NCBI GenBank assembly: GCA_035968315.1
Contig: JAVYIN010000007.1
Location: 156,996-220,995 of the forward strand
DNA: 64,000 nucleotides
Reading direction: 5' to 3'
Source of the DNA: Nitrospira sp.
GTDB lineage: Bacteria > Nitrospirota > Nitrospiria > Nitrospirales > Nitrospiraceae
Shown: one piece after another, positions 42,907-51,399 of the stretch
How the letters are laid out: every line of letters begins with the position of its first letter
Numbering within the stretch: position 1 is the stretch's first letter
Notes under the pieces: model-generated
Database searches by the model: none
Seen by the model: only the letters and a program-made list of their open reading frames with translations
What the model was told of the DNA's origin: nothing
Position numbers and translations under genes: made by a program

Positions 42907-44178
42907 CTATTGGGTGGAATAGAGCGCGCGGACGATCTCGGCCGTGTTGAACAGCATGGCGTTGAGGCGGGTGTAGGCTGCGTGGCCGTAGTAATGGTCG
43001 CGGATGGTCGTGGAGTTCGTGCAGTCTTTGTAGTCCGCCAGGAGGCACTGGCCGTCGGTTGGAAACCGCACGGCCCGGCGGGCGCATTCCAGCCAGCGCT
43101 CGAAACCATCGTAGGGTTCGACGAGCTCCCAAATGGCTTTGTTGGCGGCCTTGGCCGCCTCATTCGCTGGCAGGGCATCGCTTCCGGCCACCGCGAGTTC
43201 CTGGACATAGTCTCCGCCCCAGGCAATCGGCATTTCCATCGTGACTTGGGGCAGCTCCATTTTCGAGAGCCAGGTTTTTCCGTCGGTGCGCAAATTCCGG
43301 TGGTTGACGATGTGCAGCAACCGGCCGGTTCCCGACAGATCCCATCCGTAGCGGACGGGTGTGCCAAGCGTAACGATGTCCAGCTGCGCGCCCTTCAAGA
43401 GCGACCCGGAGGCCAAGAGCGGCTCGATGCGTTGAATCGCCGACACGATGTCGGCATGGCCTGCGTGCGGCGTCGTGGTGGCCAGCAGATGCAAGAGTTT
43501 GGGCCGGTTGGTAATCGGGCTGGGGCACAGCAGATTCGAGGCCAGCGCCACGACGAGTCCCGCTTGCCCATGCGCGAGCAGGAGGATGCGCTGTCCCGCC
43601 GCGAGCTGATGTTGTTCGCAGAGCGTCCGCAGGTCGTTCAACAGTTGGACGGCGGCAAGAGCCCGTCCCAGATGGTGATGCGCGGAAGACCACAGCAGGC
43701 GCACGCAGGGAATGGGTGTCGGGAGATGCTTGCTCAGGGCCTGCTGCAACAAGCCGGTATAGGACGCCGTAAAATTGCCGGCCTCGCCGACTTGGGCGTC
43801 GAGCGCTTTCTTGGTGGCTTCATCGTTGGCAAGCGGCACGGTCAGCCCGCCGGACAAGGGCGGGATCCCATTGCCCCCTTCGCGCATGGCGGCGAGCAGG
43901 GCATCGACGCCTGAGACTCCGCGCGAGTAGCCCCGCTTGAGTCCCCCGACTTCGTCCAGCCGCTGCATGCCGAACACATCGGTGCCGACGATGGACCCAT
44001 GGAGCAGGACGATCGCCCGGACTCCGGCTTGGGCGAGCTGGGTGCCCTGTTGCGCCATGGCCTCGAACCAGGCGGGCGACTCCGGGAGCGCCCCTGGCGT
44101 CAGTTCGGCGGTCCGCAGCCGGTCTCCCGGGCTCTTTCTGGACAGTTCGTCGTGCTGAAAATTATTTTCGTGCGGCAT
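42907..44178 (-). CDS. Alpha/beta-hydrolase-fold protein without nucleophile
   Basis: 423 residues. An AIVLLHGSIVGTD strand-loop near residue 55 and a LLLLAHGQAGLVVALASNLL stretch (in part) near residue 195 give the pattern of a large alpha/beta hydrolase (esterase/lipase-like), and the C-terminal part holds VTLGTPVRYGWDLSGTGRLLHIVNH in part, a form common to lipases. The nucleophile elbow GHSxG reads AHGQAG, so the serine is replaced by glycine. Probably non-catalytic, or using a different residue. No signal peptide. Neighbours are hemD (convergent) and an LPP20-like gene. Confidence 0.72.
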   Translation of the reverse strand: MPHENNFQHDELSRKSPGDRLRTAELTPGALPESPAWFEAMAQQGTQLAQAGVRAIVLLHGSIVGTDVFGMQRLDEVGGLKRGYSRGVSGVDALLAAMREGGNGIPPLSGGLTVPLANDEATKKALDAQVGEAGNFTASYTGLLQQALSKHLPTPIPCVRLLWSSAHHHLGRALAAVQLLNDLRTLCEQHQLAAGQRILLLAHGQAGLVVALASNLLCPSPITNRPKLLHLLATTTPHAGHADIVSAIQRIEPLLASGSLLKGAQLDIVTLGTPVRYGWDLSGTGRLLHIVNHRNLRTDGKTWLSKMELPQVTMEMPIAWGGDYVQELAVAGSDALPANEAAKAANKAIWELVEPYDGFERWLECARRAVRFPTDGQCLLADYKDCTNSTTIRDHYYGHAAYTRLNAMLFNTAEIVRALYSTQ

Positions 44179-44225
44179 GGCGACGTACTTACCGCATGTC
44201 AGGATAGAAGTGCAATCATACGAAG

Positions 44226-44268
44226 GCTGAAGGGTTAGGGGCGAGGGGCGAGAGGAGTAGGGAGAGCG
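44226..44268. repeat. Intergenic GC-rich repeat, partial copy D
   Basis: Reads GAAGGGTTAGGGGCGAGGGG and GAGAGGAGTAGGGAG, similar to the purine-rich half of copies A to C. It lies just past the end of the LPP20-like gene and overlaps its last codons. Confidence 0.4.
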
Positions 44269-44816
44269 TTGCCAGAATCTGTTACGGGCTTTGGCTGTAG
44301 CGTGATTTTGGGCATGACGGCGGTGGCGGAGCAGATTTTCTTGTCTTCGTCGATCCGGCGATCGACGATCTTCACGTCCTGCAGGTATTCCTGCACGAGC
44401 TCCTCTCTGGTCAATTCAATATCCTGCTCAGGCTCGCGGCCGCTCCGGTCCCGGACACGGTCCACCATATGTTCCTTGACCATGACACGGATTTGTTTGG
44501 CGAGGTCGGTTCGTGCCGAGAGTTCCGAGACCCGCTGGCAGATGATGGGCCCCTTGGTCAGATCCCCCTGGCCCGTGCCGATCCAATATTTGTCAGCCGC
44601 ATACCCACTGGCGCGTTCGCTGTCCGATGCGGGGAGGCCCGGAGCCGCTGTGCCGTTGCCGTTGGGCAGGAGTTGTGGCGAAAGGCGGTTGAAGGATTGG
44701 TCGGCCCGCTGTTTCACGTCATCTGGGCCAGCGGCATGGGCCGGGAGTGCAGGCACGCCGGCCAGGAGTCCGCAGAGCGAAGCGATGATGGCAGGGCTGG
44801 AAAGGGGTGCTGTCAT
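44235..44816 (-). CDS. Exported LPP20-like protein
   Basis: 193 residues; signal peptide about 1-28 (cleavage after PAHA). The core YWIGTGQGDLTKGPIICQRV and SARTDLAKQIRVMVKEHMVD resembles LPP20-type proteins, which open with a YxxGxGxG motif and then list ARxxAxxxAxxxLA helices. The later part has VKIVDRRIDEDKKICSATAV. It overlaps the end of the next upstream gene (44813) by 4 bases on the same strand, so both form an operon. Probably periplasmic or outer-membrane attached. Confidence 0.8.
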   Translation of the reverse strand: MTAPLSSPAIIASLCGLLAGVPALPAHAAGPDDVKQRADQSFNRLSPQLLPNGNGTAAPGLPASDSERASGYAADKYWIGTGQGDLTKGPIICQRVSELSARTDLAKQIRVMVKEHMVDRVRDRSGREPEQDIELTREELVQEYLQDVKIVDRRIDEDKKICSATAVMPKITLQPKPVTDSGNALPTPLAPRP

Positions 44817-46027
44817 GGCCGGCCTCGTCGTCCTCCGCTATTGCCGTTATGTCCTCCCCCTCCCCCATGGGAGCCGCCGCCTCCGGAGGATCGGGGTGCG
44901 ACGTGATAGGGGACGCGCGGGACCTGGTGCGGAAGGGGCGGATGAATCTGGTTGATGGTCGGCGGCAAACGGTGTGTGCCAGGAGGATACGAGCCTGGCT
45001 GGGGGGGCTGGTATCCGTAGATCCCAGGCTGTTCACGGGAATAGTTTTGCCGCGGAGAGGGTTGCGTCCGAGATGCGATATGGCCAGAGGATTGTTGGCC
45101 GGTCTGTGGCGGAACAGTGGGAACGGTTTGGACGATTTCATTGAGGGTGCGCGGGCCTCCCGGTGAGCCGGGAGGCGGCACGATCTGGTGACTGGGCATG
45201 GCCGGTTGGCTGAGGCCGGGAGCCGGGGGCACCGGTGGCTGCGGGGGCATCGGAGGCTGTTTGCTGGTGAACACCTGTTGGGCGATGGTGACATGGGGGC
45301 TTGCAGGATAGAGCCCGCGGGCCACGTTCAGCAGCGCATGGGTTTGGGCGAGGCCGATCCAGGGATAGGGAGAGACGACGGGCGAGACGAGGACCCAGTC
45401 GGTCCAGGCCTGGGAGACCATCGCGTTGGATTGCACCCGGTTCAGAATCTCCTGCCGTTGCTGGGTGGCCTGTTGGGCTTGATCGGCGGTTGAGGCGGTG
45501 GCCAGCGCGCGATTGGCGGCGTCGAGTTCTTGCTGGAGTTGTTCATTCTCCTGTTTGAGCGCGACGAGCTGATGGCGCGCATCCTCGTTGTCCCGCAAGG
45601 CCGCGATGGCCTGGCTGACTTCTTCGGTGTCGATCTGTGCGACCAGATCGGTTTTGACGACGACGTTGTCGTCCAGCGTCGTCATGGTCTGCTGATCGAG
45701 GACCAGCACCAGCCCTGCGGTGTAGGTCCGGATTTCGTCTTTGGTGATATCCAGCCCGTCCACGACGGTGATGCTTTCCAGATAGGTGGCGACTTGCTCC
45801 AGGGCGTTCCGCTTGGCCTGTTCGGTGGCGAGCCGGATGGCATCTTCGCGGGTATCCCGGTTTCCCATCCGGTATTCGCCTTGGGCGGTCACGATTCGAA
45901 TTTCGGCCTGTCCCGTCTGGGCGGAGAGCAGGATTGCCGCAAGCCAGAAGAATCCGAGGAAGAGGGAGCCGGTGTGATGGAGAAGCGGCGGCGAGATGGC
46001 TGTCTGCGGGATAATCGGACCGGGCAT
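44813..46027 (-). CDS. Exported LPP20/FlgT-N-like protein with Pro/Gly-rich tail
   Basis: 404 residues from the ATG at 46027; the frame is open further but without a signal. Hydrophobic segment about 18-36 (LFLGFFWLAAILLSAQTGQA) is the signal peptide. Then comes a domain GEYRMGNRDTREDAIRLATEQAKRNALEQVATYLES in part, the DxxxxxxxAxxxAxRxAxEQ pattern of FlgT N-terminal/LPP20-like proteins, with TDLVAQIDTEEV. A Gln/Glu-rich coiled coil follows (about 170-220), and the last ~130 residues are Pro-, Gln- and Gly-rich and disordered. Coupled to the LPP20-like gene downstream. Confidence 0.8.
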   Translation of the reverse strand: MPGPIIPQTAISPPLLHHTGSLFLGFFWLAAILLSAQTGQAEIRIVTAQGEYRMGNRDTREDAIRLATEQAKRNALEQVATYLESITVVDGLDITKDEIRTYTAGLVLVLDQQTMTTLDDNVVVKTDLVAQIDTEEVSQAIAALRDNEDARHQLVALKQENEQLQQELDAANRALATASTADQAQQATQQRQEILNRVQSNAMVSQAWTDWVLVSPVVSPYPWIGLAQTHALLNVARGLYPASPHVTIAQQVFTSKQPPMPPQPPVPPAPGLSQPAMPSHQIVPPPGSPGGPRTLNEIVQTVPTVPPQTGQQSSGHIASRTQPSPRQNYSREQPGIYGYQPPQPGSYPPGTHRLPPTINQIHPPLPHQVPRVPYHVAPRSSGGGGSHGGGGGHNGNSGGRRGRP

Positions 46028-46161
46028 CGTTGTGACCCTCTCTGAGAGGAATGACGCACCAGAACCCTGCTGGATGACAGCGATCTCCCGCCTGTCGATG
46101 CAGATTAGCATAACACCGGCGGCGCTCATTTCGCCAGCGTAGAGCCTGTGCCTGGACTGGC

Positions 46162-46191
46162 TTGCCTTCCAGAAAATTCGCGTGCTAAGGT
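46162..46191 (+). promoter_or_regulatory. Candidate promoter of the HEAT-repeat block
   Basis: TTGCCT (46162-46167), 18-base spacer, TAAGGT (46186-46191), 42 bases before the ATG at 46233. The same -10 form TAAGGT precedes rimP. Confidence 0.45.
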
Positions 46192-46232
46192 ACTTATCCC
46201 CTCACGGGTGAAAGGATTACAGCGTAACAGTC

Positions 46233-47252
46233 ATGCGCCATCCATCTCATATGTTCCGCACATTTCTCGTCGGTCTCTTCCTCATCGGGGTTGAGTGGTT
46301 TGCGGGGTTTGGCTTCCACGCCGAAGCGGCCACGGCCAAAACGATTGAGGCGCCAGCCGCGGCGCCCGAGCATGTGATTCTGTTCGTGCTGGAAGGATTT
46401 GGACAGGATTCGCTGAAGGGCGGAGCGATGCCGGTCCTCAGCAAGCTCGTGAAGGACGGCGCCGCCACCTGGTCGGCGACGGGGATCACTCCGGCGTTGC
46501 GTTTGCCTGCGATGGCGTCGCTCGTCACCGGAATGCCGGTGGAGAAACACGGGATTACCTGGAACGCGTTTGAATTCAGCCGGGGCTACTCGCGCTCGCC
46601 CAGCCTGTTCGATTATCTGGATCTGAGCGGCGGACGGGACAGCGCCATTTTCTACATGGATGAGTCGCTCTATCAGCTCGCGCGTCCGGAGCCCTATACC
46701 GATTATCAATTGTGCGGCGCGCTTCGCCCCGAGTGCCATCCGGACAAGATCGTGTCCTACATCCGCCAATATTTTCAGAAAGCCACAAGCGGTCATGGCT
46801 ACGGGCACGCGATTCTTTCGCTGCCGCATCTGTTGGTCGTCCATCTTCCGGAGCCCGGCCGCGCCGGCGTGGCGCATGGGTGGAACTCGAAAGAATACCG
46901 CCAGGCCCTGCAGGCGGTGGATGCGGCCATGAAATCCGTCCTGGACATCTTCAAGGAGCATGGCCTTTCGAATCGGACCACGGTGGTGGTGACGGCCCTG
47001 AGCGCTCCCGGCACAGACCTCAACGGGGAGGAGCCCACGACGACGGCCACCCCGGTGGTGCCGTGGATTATCTCCGGCGCCGGGATTTCGCACGGACAAG
47101 TCATTCGCCAACCGGTATCTATCATTGACACCGGGGCGACGGTGATGCGCCTCCTCGGCCTGGAGACGCATACGGAGTGGGAAAGCAAGGCCATCGAGGA
47201 AATCTTCCACGCGGCAGCCATGGCGCCAGCTGCGGCTTCTTCCAAGAGATAG
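46233..47252 (+). CDS. Exported alkaline-phosphatase-fold protein with degraded active site
   Basis: 339 residues; signal peptide about 1-32. The fold of type I phosphodiesterases/phosphopentomutase-like enzymes is readable: VILFVLEGFGQDSL (metal-site strand), MASLVTGMPVEKHGI, a central insertion YIRQYFQKATSGHGYGHA and VVPWIISGAGISHGQ near the end. Catalytic residues are changed: the first strand has LEGF instead of xDGx, the nucleophile position before PA-MASL is Arg or Leu instead of Thr/Ser, and the SDHG strand is TALSAPG. It may be a binding protein. First gene of a seven-gene block leading to the HEAT proteins. Confidence 0.78.
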   Translation: MRHPSHMFRTFLVGLFLIGVEWFAGFGFHAEAATAKTIEAPAAAPEHVILFVLEGFGQDSLKGGAMPVLSKLVKDGAATWSATGITPALRLPAMASLVTGMPVEKHGITWNAFEFSRGYSRSPSLFDYLDLSGGRDSAIFYMDESLYQLARPEPYTDYQLCGALRPECHPDKIVSYIRQYFQKATSGHGYGHAILSLPHLLVVHLPEPGRAGVAHGWNSKEYRQALQAVDAAMKSVLDIFKEHGLSNRTTVVVTALSAPGTDLNGEEPTTTATPVVPWIISGAGISHGQVIRQPVSIIDTGATVMRLLGLETHTEWESKAIEEIFHAAAMAPAAASSKR

Positions 47253-47256
47253 CCCT

Positions 47257-47715
47257 ATGATGACAATGAGATTGTTTCGCCGCCCGATGGCGGCTCTCGC
47301 GGGTGTATTGGTACTGGGTTTTACGGTAGGGGGCTGGACGTCCGAAGGGCAGGCGGGGCCTCCCCCGGCTCATCTTAAAGAACATACGATTACGATTGAT
47401 GCCACGAAGCTGGTGCCGCAGTCGTGGTGGCAGGTGCCGGGCATTACGCCGACGATTTGGACCCTGGATCCTGAAACGTCGGACGCCTACAAAACGTCCG
47501 AGCGGCGGGAGCTGCTGCTGAAGCCGGGCAAGTACAAGTTCATCAGTTTCACGTTCGATTTTCCATTCATGGTCAATCTGGATGGGACGATCGAGTTTGC
47601 GAAGTCGCTCGATCAGTGCATCGAGGGCCGCGGGACCCAGACTTTGGTGGTGCGCTGCAAGCGAATGTACCCCCACGGGGGCCAACGGGATCAGTATTAC
47701 GAACAGAAACCCTAA
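47257..47715 (+). CDS. Exported small protein of unknown function
   Basis: 152 residues. Signal peptide about 1-34 (hydrophobic MAALAGVLVLGFTVGGW). The mature part is beta-like: HLKEHTITIDATKLVPQSWW, then YKTSERRELLLKPGKYKFIS, FPFMVNLDGTIEFAKSLDQC and LVVRCKRMYPHGGQ. Two Cys could pair. It begins 4 bases after the phosphatase-fold gene and ends 2 bases before the first HEAT gene, so all are one transcription unit. I recognise no family. Confidence 0.78.
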   Translation: MMTMRLFRRPMAALAGVLVLGFTVGGWTSEGQAGPPPAHLKEHTITIDATKLVPQSWWQVPGITPTIWTLDPETSDAYKTSERRELLLKPGKYKFISFTFDFPFMVNLDGTIEFAKSLDQCIEGRGTQTLVVRCKRMYPHGGQRDQYYEQKP

Positions 47716-47717
47716 CT

Positions 47718-49082
47718 ATGACACACACCCTGGACGATCTCTTAGAAGCCCTGGAAGATGTTGACGACGCGACGCGGGAAGAAGCGGCGAAGGCGCTGGC
47801 CGATCTTGCCGATCCGAAGTCCATCGACGCGCTGGTGAGCGCGTGCGGGGACGATTTTTGGTCGGTGCGGGCCTATGCCGGCTGCGCGGTCGCCAAGATC
47901 GGCGGCCCTAAGGCGGTGGAGGCCCTGATCGGGCTGTTTAACGATGCCATCATGGAAGTGCGCAACCAGGTGGTGGAGGCCGCGGCCAAGATGGGGCCGG
48001 TCGTGCTGGACCGCATGCTGGCGGCGCTGAAGGACGAACGGTGGCGGGTGCGCGAGCACGCGGCGAAGACCTGCGGCGAGTTGCGCGACAAGAAGGCCGT
48101 CGATGCGCTGATGGTCGCCTGCCGCGATCGTGATGGGGCCGTGAAGAGCGCGGCGGCCGAGGCGCTGGGTAAAATCGGCGATGCCAAAGCTGTTCCGGCC
48201 TTGATCAAGCTGTTTCGTGATACTTCCAAGATCGTACGGGAGACTTCCGGCACGGCGTTGATTGCGATCGGCCAGCCCTCCGTCGATCCGTTGATCGAGA
48301 GCTTGAAAGATAAGGATTTTGTCGTGCGCTGCCACGCGGCCCGGGCGCTGGGCGGGATGACAACCGACTACCAGATTGGCCGGACCTGGGTGCGCGACGC
48401 CAAGGTCGTCGACGCCTTGATCGCCACGCTGAAGGATCCGGATCGCGCGGTGCGTGAAGATGCGACGATTGCGCTCGGGATGATCGGCGATTCCCGTGCG
48501 ATCGACGCGCTGCTGGAAGCCATGAAAGACGGGGTGGTCAAACGCCACGCGATCGCGTCCCTCGGGATGATCGGCGATCCGCGCGCGCTGCCCGCCGTGC
48601 TTGATGCCTTGAAGGGAAAGGGAATCAAGCAGGAGGGCACTCCAACGCCCGGCTGCATCGTGAGCGAAGATGCCTTTATCAAGGAAGCGGCCGCCACGGC
48701 GCTCGGGCAGTTCCGCGATCCGCGCGTCATTCCCGATCTCATCATGTTGCTCAAGGACGGGGTGTTGCGGGAGAAAGCGGCGGCGGCCTTGACCATCATC
48801 GGCGACACGGCCATTGAGCCGCTGATCGCGTTCCTCTACGATCCCAAGGCCTCCGAAGTGGAAGCCGAGGGAGAGCGAGTCCTTTCCTATGCCTCCGTGC
48901 GGTTGACGGCCAAAGACGCCCTCCGGCTGATCGTCCTGGAAACGCTGGAAAAGCTCGGGTGGTCGCCGCCCGCTGAAGAAGTGGATATCAATTCCAGTCA
49001 TGCGGACAATCTCCGCGTCGATCGGCCCCTCGGCGAGACGGGCCGCTTTGGTCCCTCCGGCGACGTGGCAAGGTCCAGCTAG
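47718..49082 (+). CDS. HEAT-repeat protein 1
   Basis: 454 residues from ATG 47718, 2 bases after the preceding stop. Built of about twelve HEAT (PBS lyase-like) repeats of 31 residues, for example DPKSIDALVSACGDDFWSVR, AALKDERWRVREHAAKTCGE and LKDPDRAVREDATIALGMIG. Two insertions break the series, at about 215-225 (GMTTDYQIGRTW) and 300-315 (KGIKQEGTPTPG). No signal peptide or enzyme motif, so a cytoplasmic scaffold is likely. It is the longest of five consecutive HEAT genes. Function unknown; E-Z type repeats also occur in phycobilin lyases, which are not expected here. Confidence 0.92.
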   Translation: MTHTLDDLLEALEDVDDATREEAAKALADLADPKSIDALVSACGDDFWSVRAYAGCAVAKIGGPKAVEALIGLFNDAIMEVRNQVVEAAAKMGPVVLDRMLAALKDERWRVREHAAKTCGELRDKKAVDALMVACRDRDGAVKSAAAEALGKIGDAKAVPALIKLFRDTSKIVRETSGTALIAIGQPSVDPLIESLKDKDFVVRCHAARALGGMTTDYQIGRTWVRDAKVVDALIATLKDPDRAVREDATIALGMIGDSRAIDALLEAMKDGVVKRHAIASLGMIGDPRALPAVLDALKGKGIKQEGTPTPGCIVSEDAFIKEAAATALGQFRDPRVIPDLIMLLKDGVLREKAAAALTIIGDTAIEPLIAFLYDPKASEVEAEGERVLSYASVRLTAKDALRLIVLETLEKLGWSPPAEEVDINSSHADNLRVDRPLGETGRFGPSGDVARSS

Positions 49083-49192
49083 CATTTTGGCCTGTTGTTC
49101 AATCCTCTCTCATCTTCCGGCCCGTGCGGCGCCGCTCCGTTGACCCTGTAAAAAACCGTGTGTTAGGGTTATCGGCTCGATCCGGGAGGTCC

Positions 49193-50278
49193 ATGGTGGG
49201 GGATTCGGTAGCGGAGCAGATTGCAGCCCTCAAGGATGAGGACTGGGCCATTCGCGAAGAGGCGGCCGGCCTCCTTGGCACCCTGAAAGATCCAAGAGCG
49301 GTCCTCCCGCTGGTGTCGCTCTTGCGCGATCGCGACCGGTCTGTCCGTGAGGCCGCGATCGGCGCCTTGACGGCGATCGGCGAACCGTCGGTCCCGGCGC
49401 TGGGAGCCTGTCTCTCCGATCCGGAGTTGACGGTGCAGGAGGCGGCTTCCGCCATTTTGGCTTCCATTGCGGACCTACGGGTGCTCGATCCGCTGAAGCA
49501 CGCGCTGCGCAGCCACGATTGGATTGTGCGCATGCACGCGGCCAAGGCGCTGGGGCGGGTGCAAGAGGTGTCGGCGATCGAGCCGCTCCTGCCGCTGCTG
49601 CAAGATAAAGTCAAAGCGGTGCGGGAGGAAGTGGCGGCGGCGCTGGCGGCGATCGGGGAAGCGGCGATTCCGGCGCTGCTGGAGACCCTGCAGCATGCGG
49701 AGTGGCTGGTCCGTCTCCATGCCGTGGAATCGCTCGGGAAAATGAAGTCGCAGAAGGCGGTGGAACCCCTGTTGTCGGTCTTGTTCAACGATCAGGATTC
49801 GGCCATTCGCGAGGATGCGGTGCGGGCGCTCGGCGAGATCGGCGATCCCCAGGCGGTGGAGTTTTTGTTCACGGCAATGAAAGAGCCGGGATTGCGGACC
49901 TTGGCGGTTGAAGCGCTGGGGCGCATCGGCGATCGCCGCGCGGTTCCGGTCTTGATCGAAGTGGTGGAGGGGAAGCGTCCGCTCGACGCGCCGCGCGCCG
50001 TCGCGGGGTGCGGCGATCAATGGAATGAAGAAGTCATCACGCAGGGCGTGGCGGTGCGGGCCCTCGGCATTATCGGTGATGACTCCTCGATTCCATCCCT
50101 GGTGGCCGCCTTGGAACCGACGTTTACCAGGGCTGAGGCGGCGGCGGCATTGGCGAAGTTCGGCTCCAAAGCGGTGCCGTTTTTGCTCCCCTTGCTGACC
50201 GGCCCGCGGGATGAAAATATCCGGTATCACGTCAAAGAAGCGCTGGCGCTGGCTGGCTGGAGACCGGGACGGGTGTAG
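49193..50278 (+). CDS. HEAT-repeat protein 2
   Basis: 361 residues from ATG 49193, placed by GGGAGGT upstream. Ten or so 31-residue HEAT repeats such as EQIAALKDEDWAIREEAAGL, LKHALRSHDWIVRMHAAKAL and LLSVLFNDQDSAIREDAVRA. A short insertion (about residues 263-280, around VEGKRPLDAPRAVAGCGDQW) matches in position the TPTPGC insertion of protein 1. Separated from protein 1 by 110 bases, which contain a weak TTGACC-17-TTAGGG promoter-like sequence, so it may also be transcribed on its own. Confidence 0.92.
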   Translation: MVGDSVAEQIAALKDEDWAIREEAAGLLGTLKDPRAVLPLVSLLRDRDRSVREAAIGALTAIGEPSVPALGACLSDPELTVQEAASAILASIADLRVLDPLKHALRSHDWIVRMHAAKALGRVQEVSAIEPLLPLLQDKVKAVREEVAAALAAIGEAAIPALLETLQHAEWLVRLHAVESLGKMKSQKAVEPLLSVLFNDQDSAIREDAVRALGEIGDPQAVEFLFTAMKEPGLRTLAVEALGRIGDRRAVPVLIEVVEGKRPLDAPRAVAGCGDQWNEEVITQGVAVRALGIIGDDSSIPSLVAALEPTFTRAEAAAALAKFGSKAVPFLLPLLTGPRDENIRYHVKEALALAGWRPGRV

Positions 50279-50298
50279 CGTCTCAGCGACTGGAATCT

Positions 50299-51399
50299 AT
50301 GTCCAAGGAAACCATTGAAACATTAGTTTCTGAGCTGGTCCATGAAGAGGACTGGCGCCGGATGCGGGCGACGGCCGCCTGTGTGGCGGGCGGGCCGCGG
50401 GCCGTGCAGGCGCTGAGCGAGGTGTTGCGAACTGGCACGACGGAGCTGAAAAAAGAAGCGGCGGCGATGCTGGCCCGCATCAAGGATCCGCAAGCGGGGG
50501 TGGCGCTCGTCGGTCTGCTCGAAGATAGCGATGAGGTGGCGCGCAAGGCCGGGGCGACCGCTTTGGAGCATATGGCCGGTGTCCTCGATACGGATACCGC
50601 CGCGGCGCTGGTCGCGTTGCTGCTGAAGACGCCGGAAGGCGAAGCCCGGCAGGTGATGACGCATCTCGTCGGCGCGATTCCGACAGCGGTGATTCCTCTG
50701 TGCGAGATGCTCAAACATGTGGATCCTGAGGTGCAAATCACGGCTGCGCTGATGCTGGATCAGCTTTTGGACCCCCGTTCCATCGATGCCTTTATCGACG
50801 CGATGGGGCAGCCGGCGGTGCGGGACATCGCGGTCGGCACGTTGAAAAAACTGAGCGCCATCCGCGAGCGGATCGATGACATGTTCAACGCGCTTCGGGA
50901 TGTGGAAGGGGCCAGTGAGCGGGAAGAAGCGCGGATGTCCACGGTCATCAATCTGTTAGGCATCGGCCGGCCCAGCGTTGAAATCCTGATCGAATATCTT
51001 GAAGATGAGGATTGGCTCGTGCGTGAGGCGGCAGCCGATCTGTTGGGGAAGATTGCCGATGTGCGGGCGGTCGAGCCCTTGATGAAGCGGCTGGCGCACG
51101 ACAAGGACACGGGGGTGAAGGAGCTGGCGATCAAGGCGCTGGGCCTGATCGGCGACGCCCGCCCGATGCAACTGTATTTGGAAGCGATTCCGATCCGTCC
51201 GTTGCGGGTCTATGCGATGGAAGCGCTGGCGAAGATCAAGGACGTGGAGGCCTTGCGTCCCCACAAGGAGCTGTTCGACCGGCTGAGGACGGATCGCGAC
51301 GGACTGGTGGCCTATAATGCCGGCTTGATTGCCGACAAACTGGAAGCCTTGGCCGGCACGCCGGTCACGGGAGAGGAAGGACAGGACGAGGATGAGTAA
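50299..51399 (+). CDS. HEAT-repeat protein 3
   Basis: 366 residues, 20 bases after protein 2. Repeats are more diverged in the first half (LARIKDPQAGVALVGLLEDS, AALMLDQLLDPRSIDAFIDA) and clear in the second (LIEYLEDEDWLVREAAADLL, LAHDKDTGVKELAIKALGLI). A charged helical stretch RIDDMFNALRDVEGASEREE divides the two halves. The acidic tail (GEEGQDEDE) is coded by the bases that overlap the start of protein 4. No signal peptide. Confidence 0.9.
   Translation: MSKETIETLVSELVHEEDWRRMRATAACVAGGPRAVQALSEVLRTGTTELKKEAAAMLARIKDPQAGVALVGLLEDSDEVARKAGATALEHMAGVLDTDTAAALVALLLKTPEGEARQVMTHLVGAIPTAVIPLCEMLKHVDPEVQITAALMLDQLLDPRSIDAFIDAMGQPAVRDIAVGTLKKLSAIRERIDDMFNALRDVEGASEREEARMSTVINLLGIGRPSVEILIEYLEDEDWLVREAAADLLGKIADVRAVEPLMKRLAHDKDTGVKELAIKALGLIGDARPMQLYLEAIPIRPLRVYAMEALAKIKDVEALRPHKELFDRLRTDRDGLVAYNAGLIADKLEALAGTPVTGEEGQDEDE

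Noticed and set aside
47742-49085. 447-codon open frame on the minus strand
   Set aside because: Antisense to HEAT protein 1; its repetitive look only mirrors the HEAT repeats.
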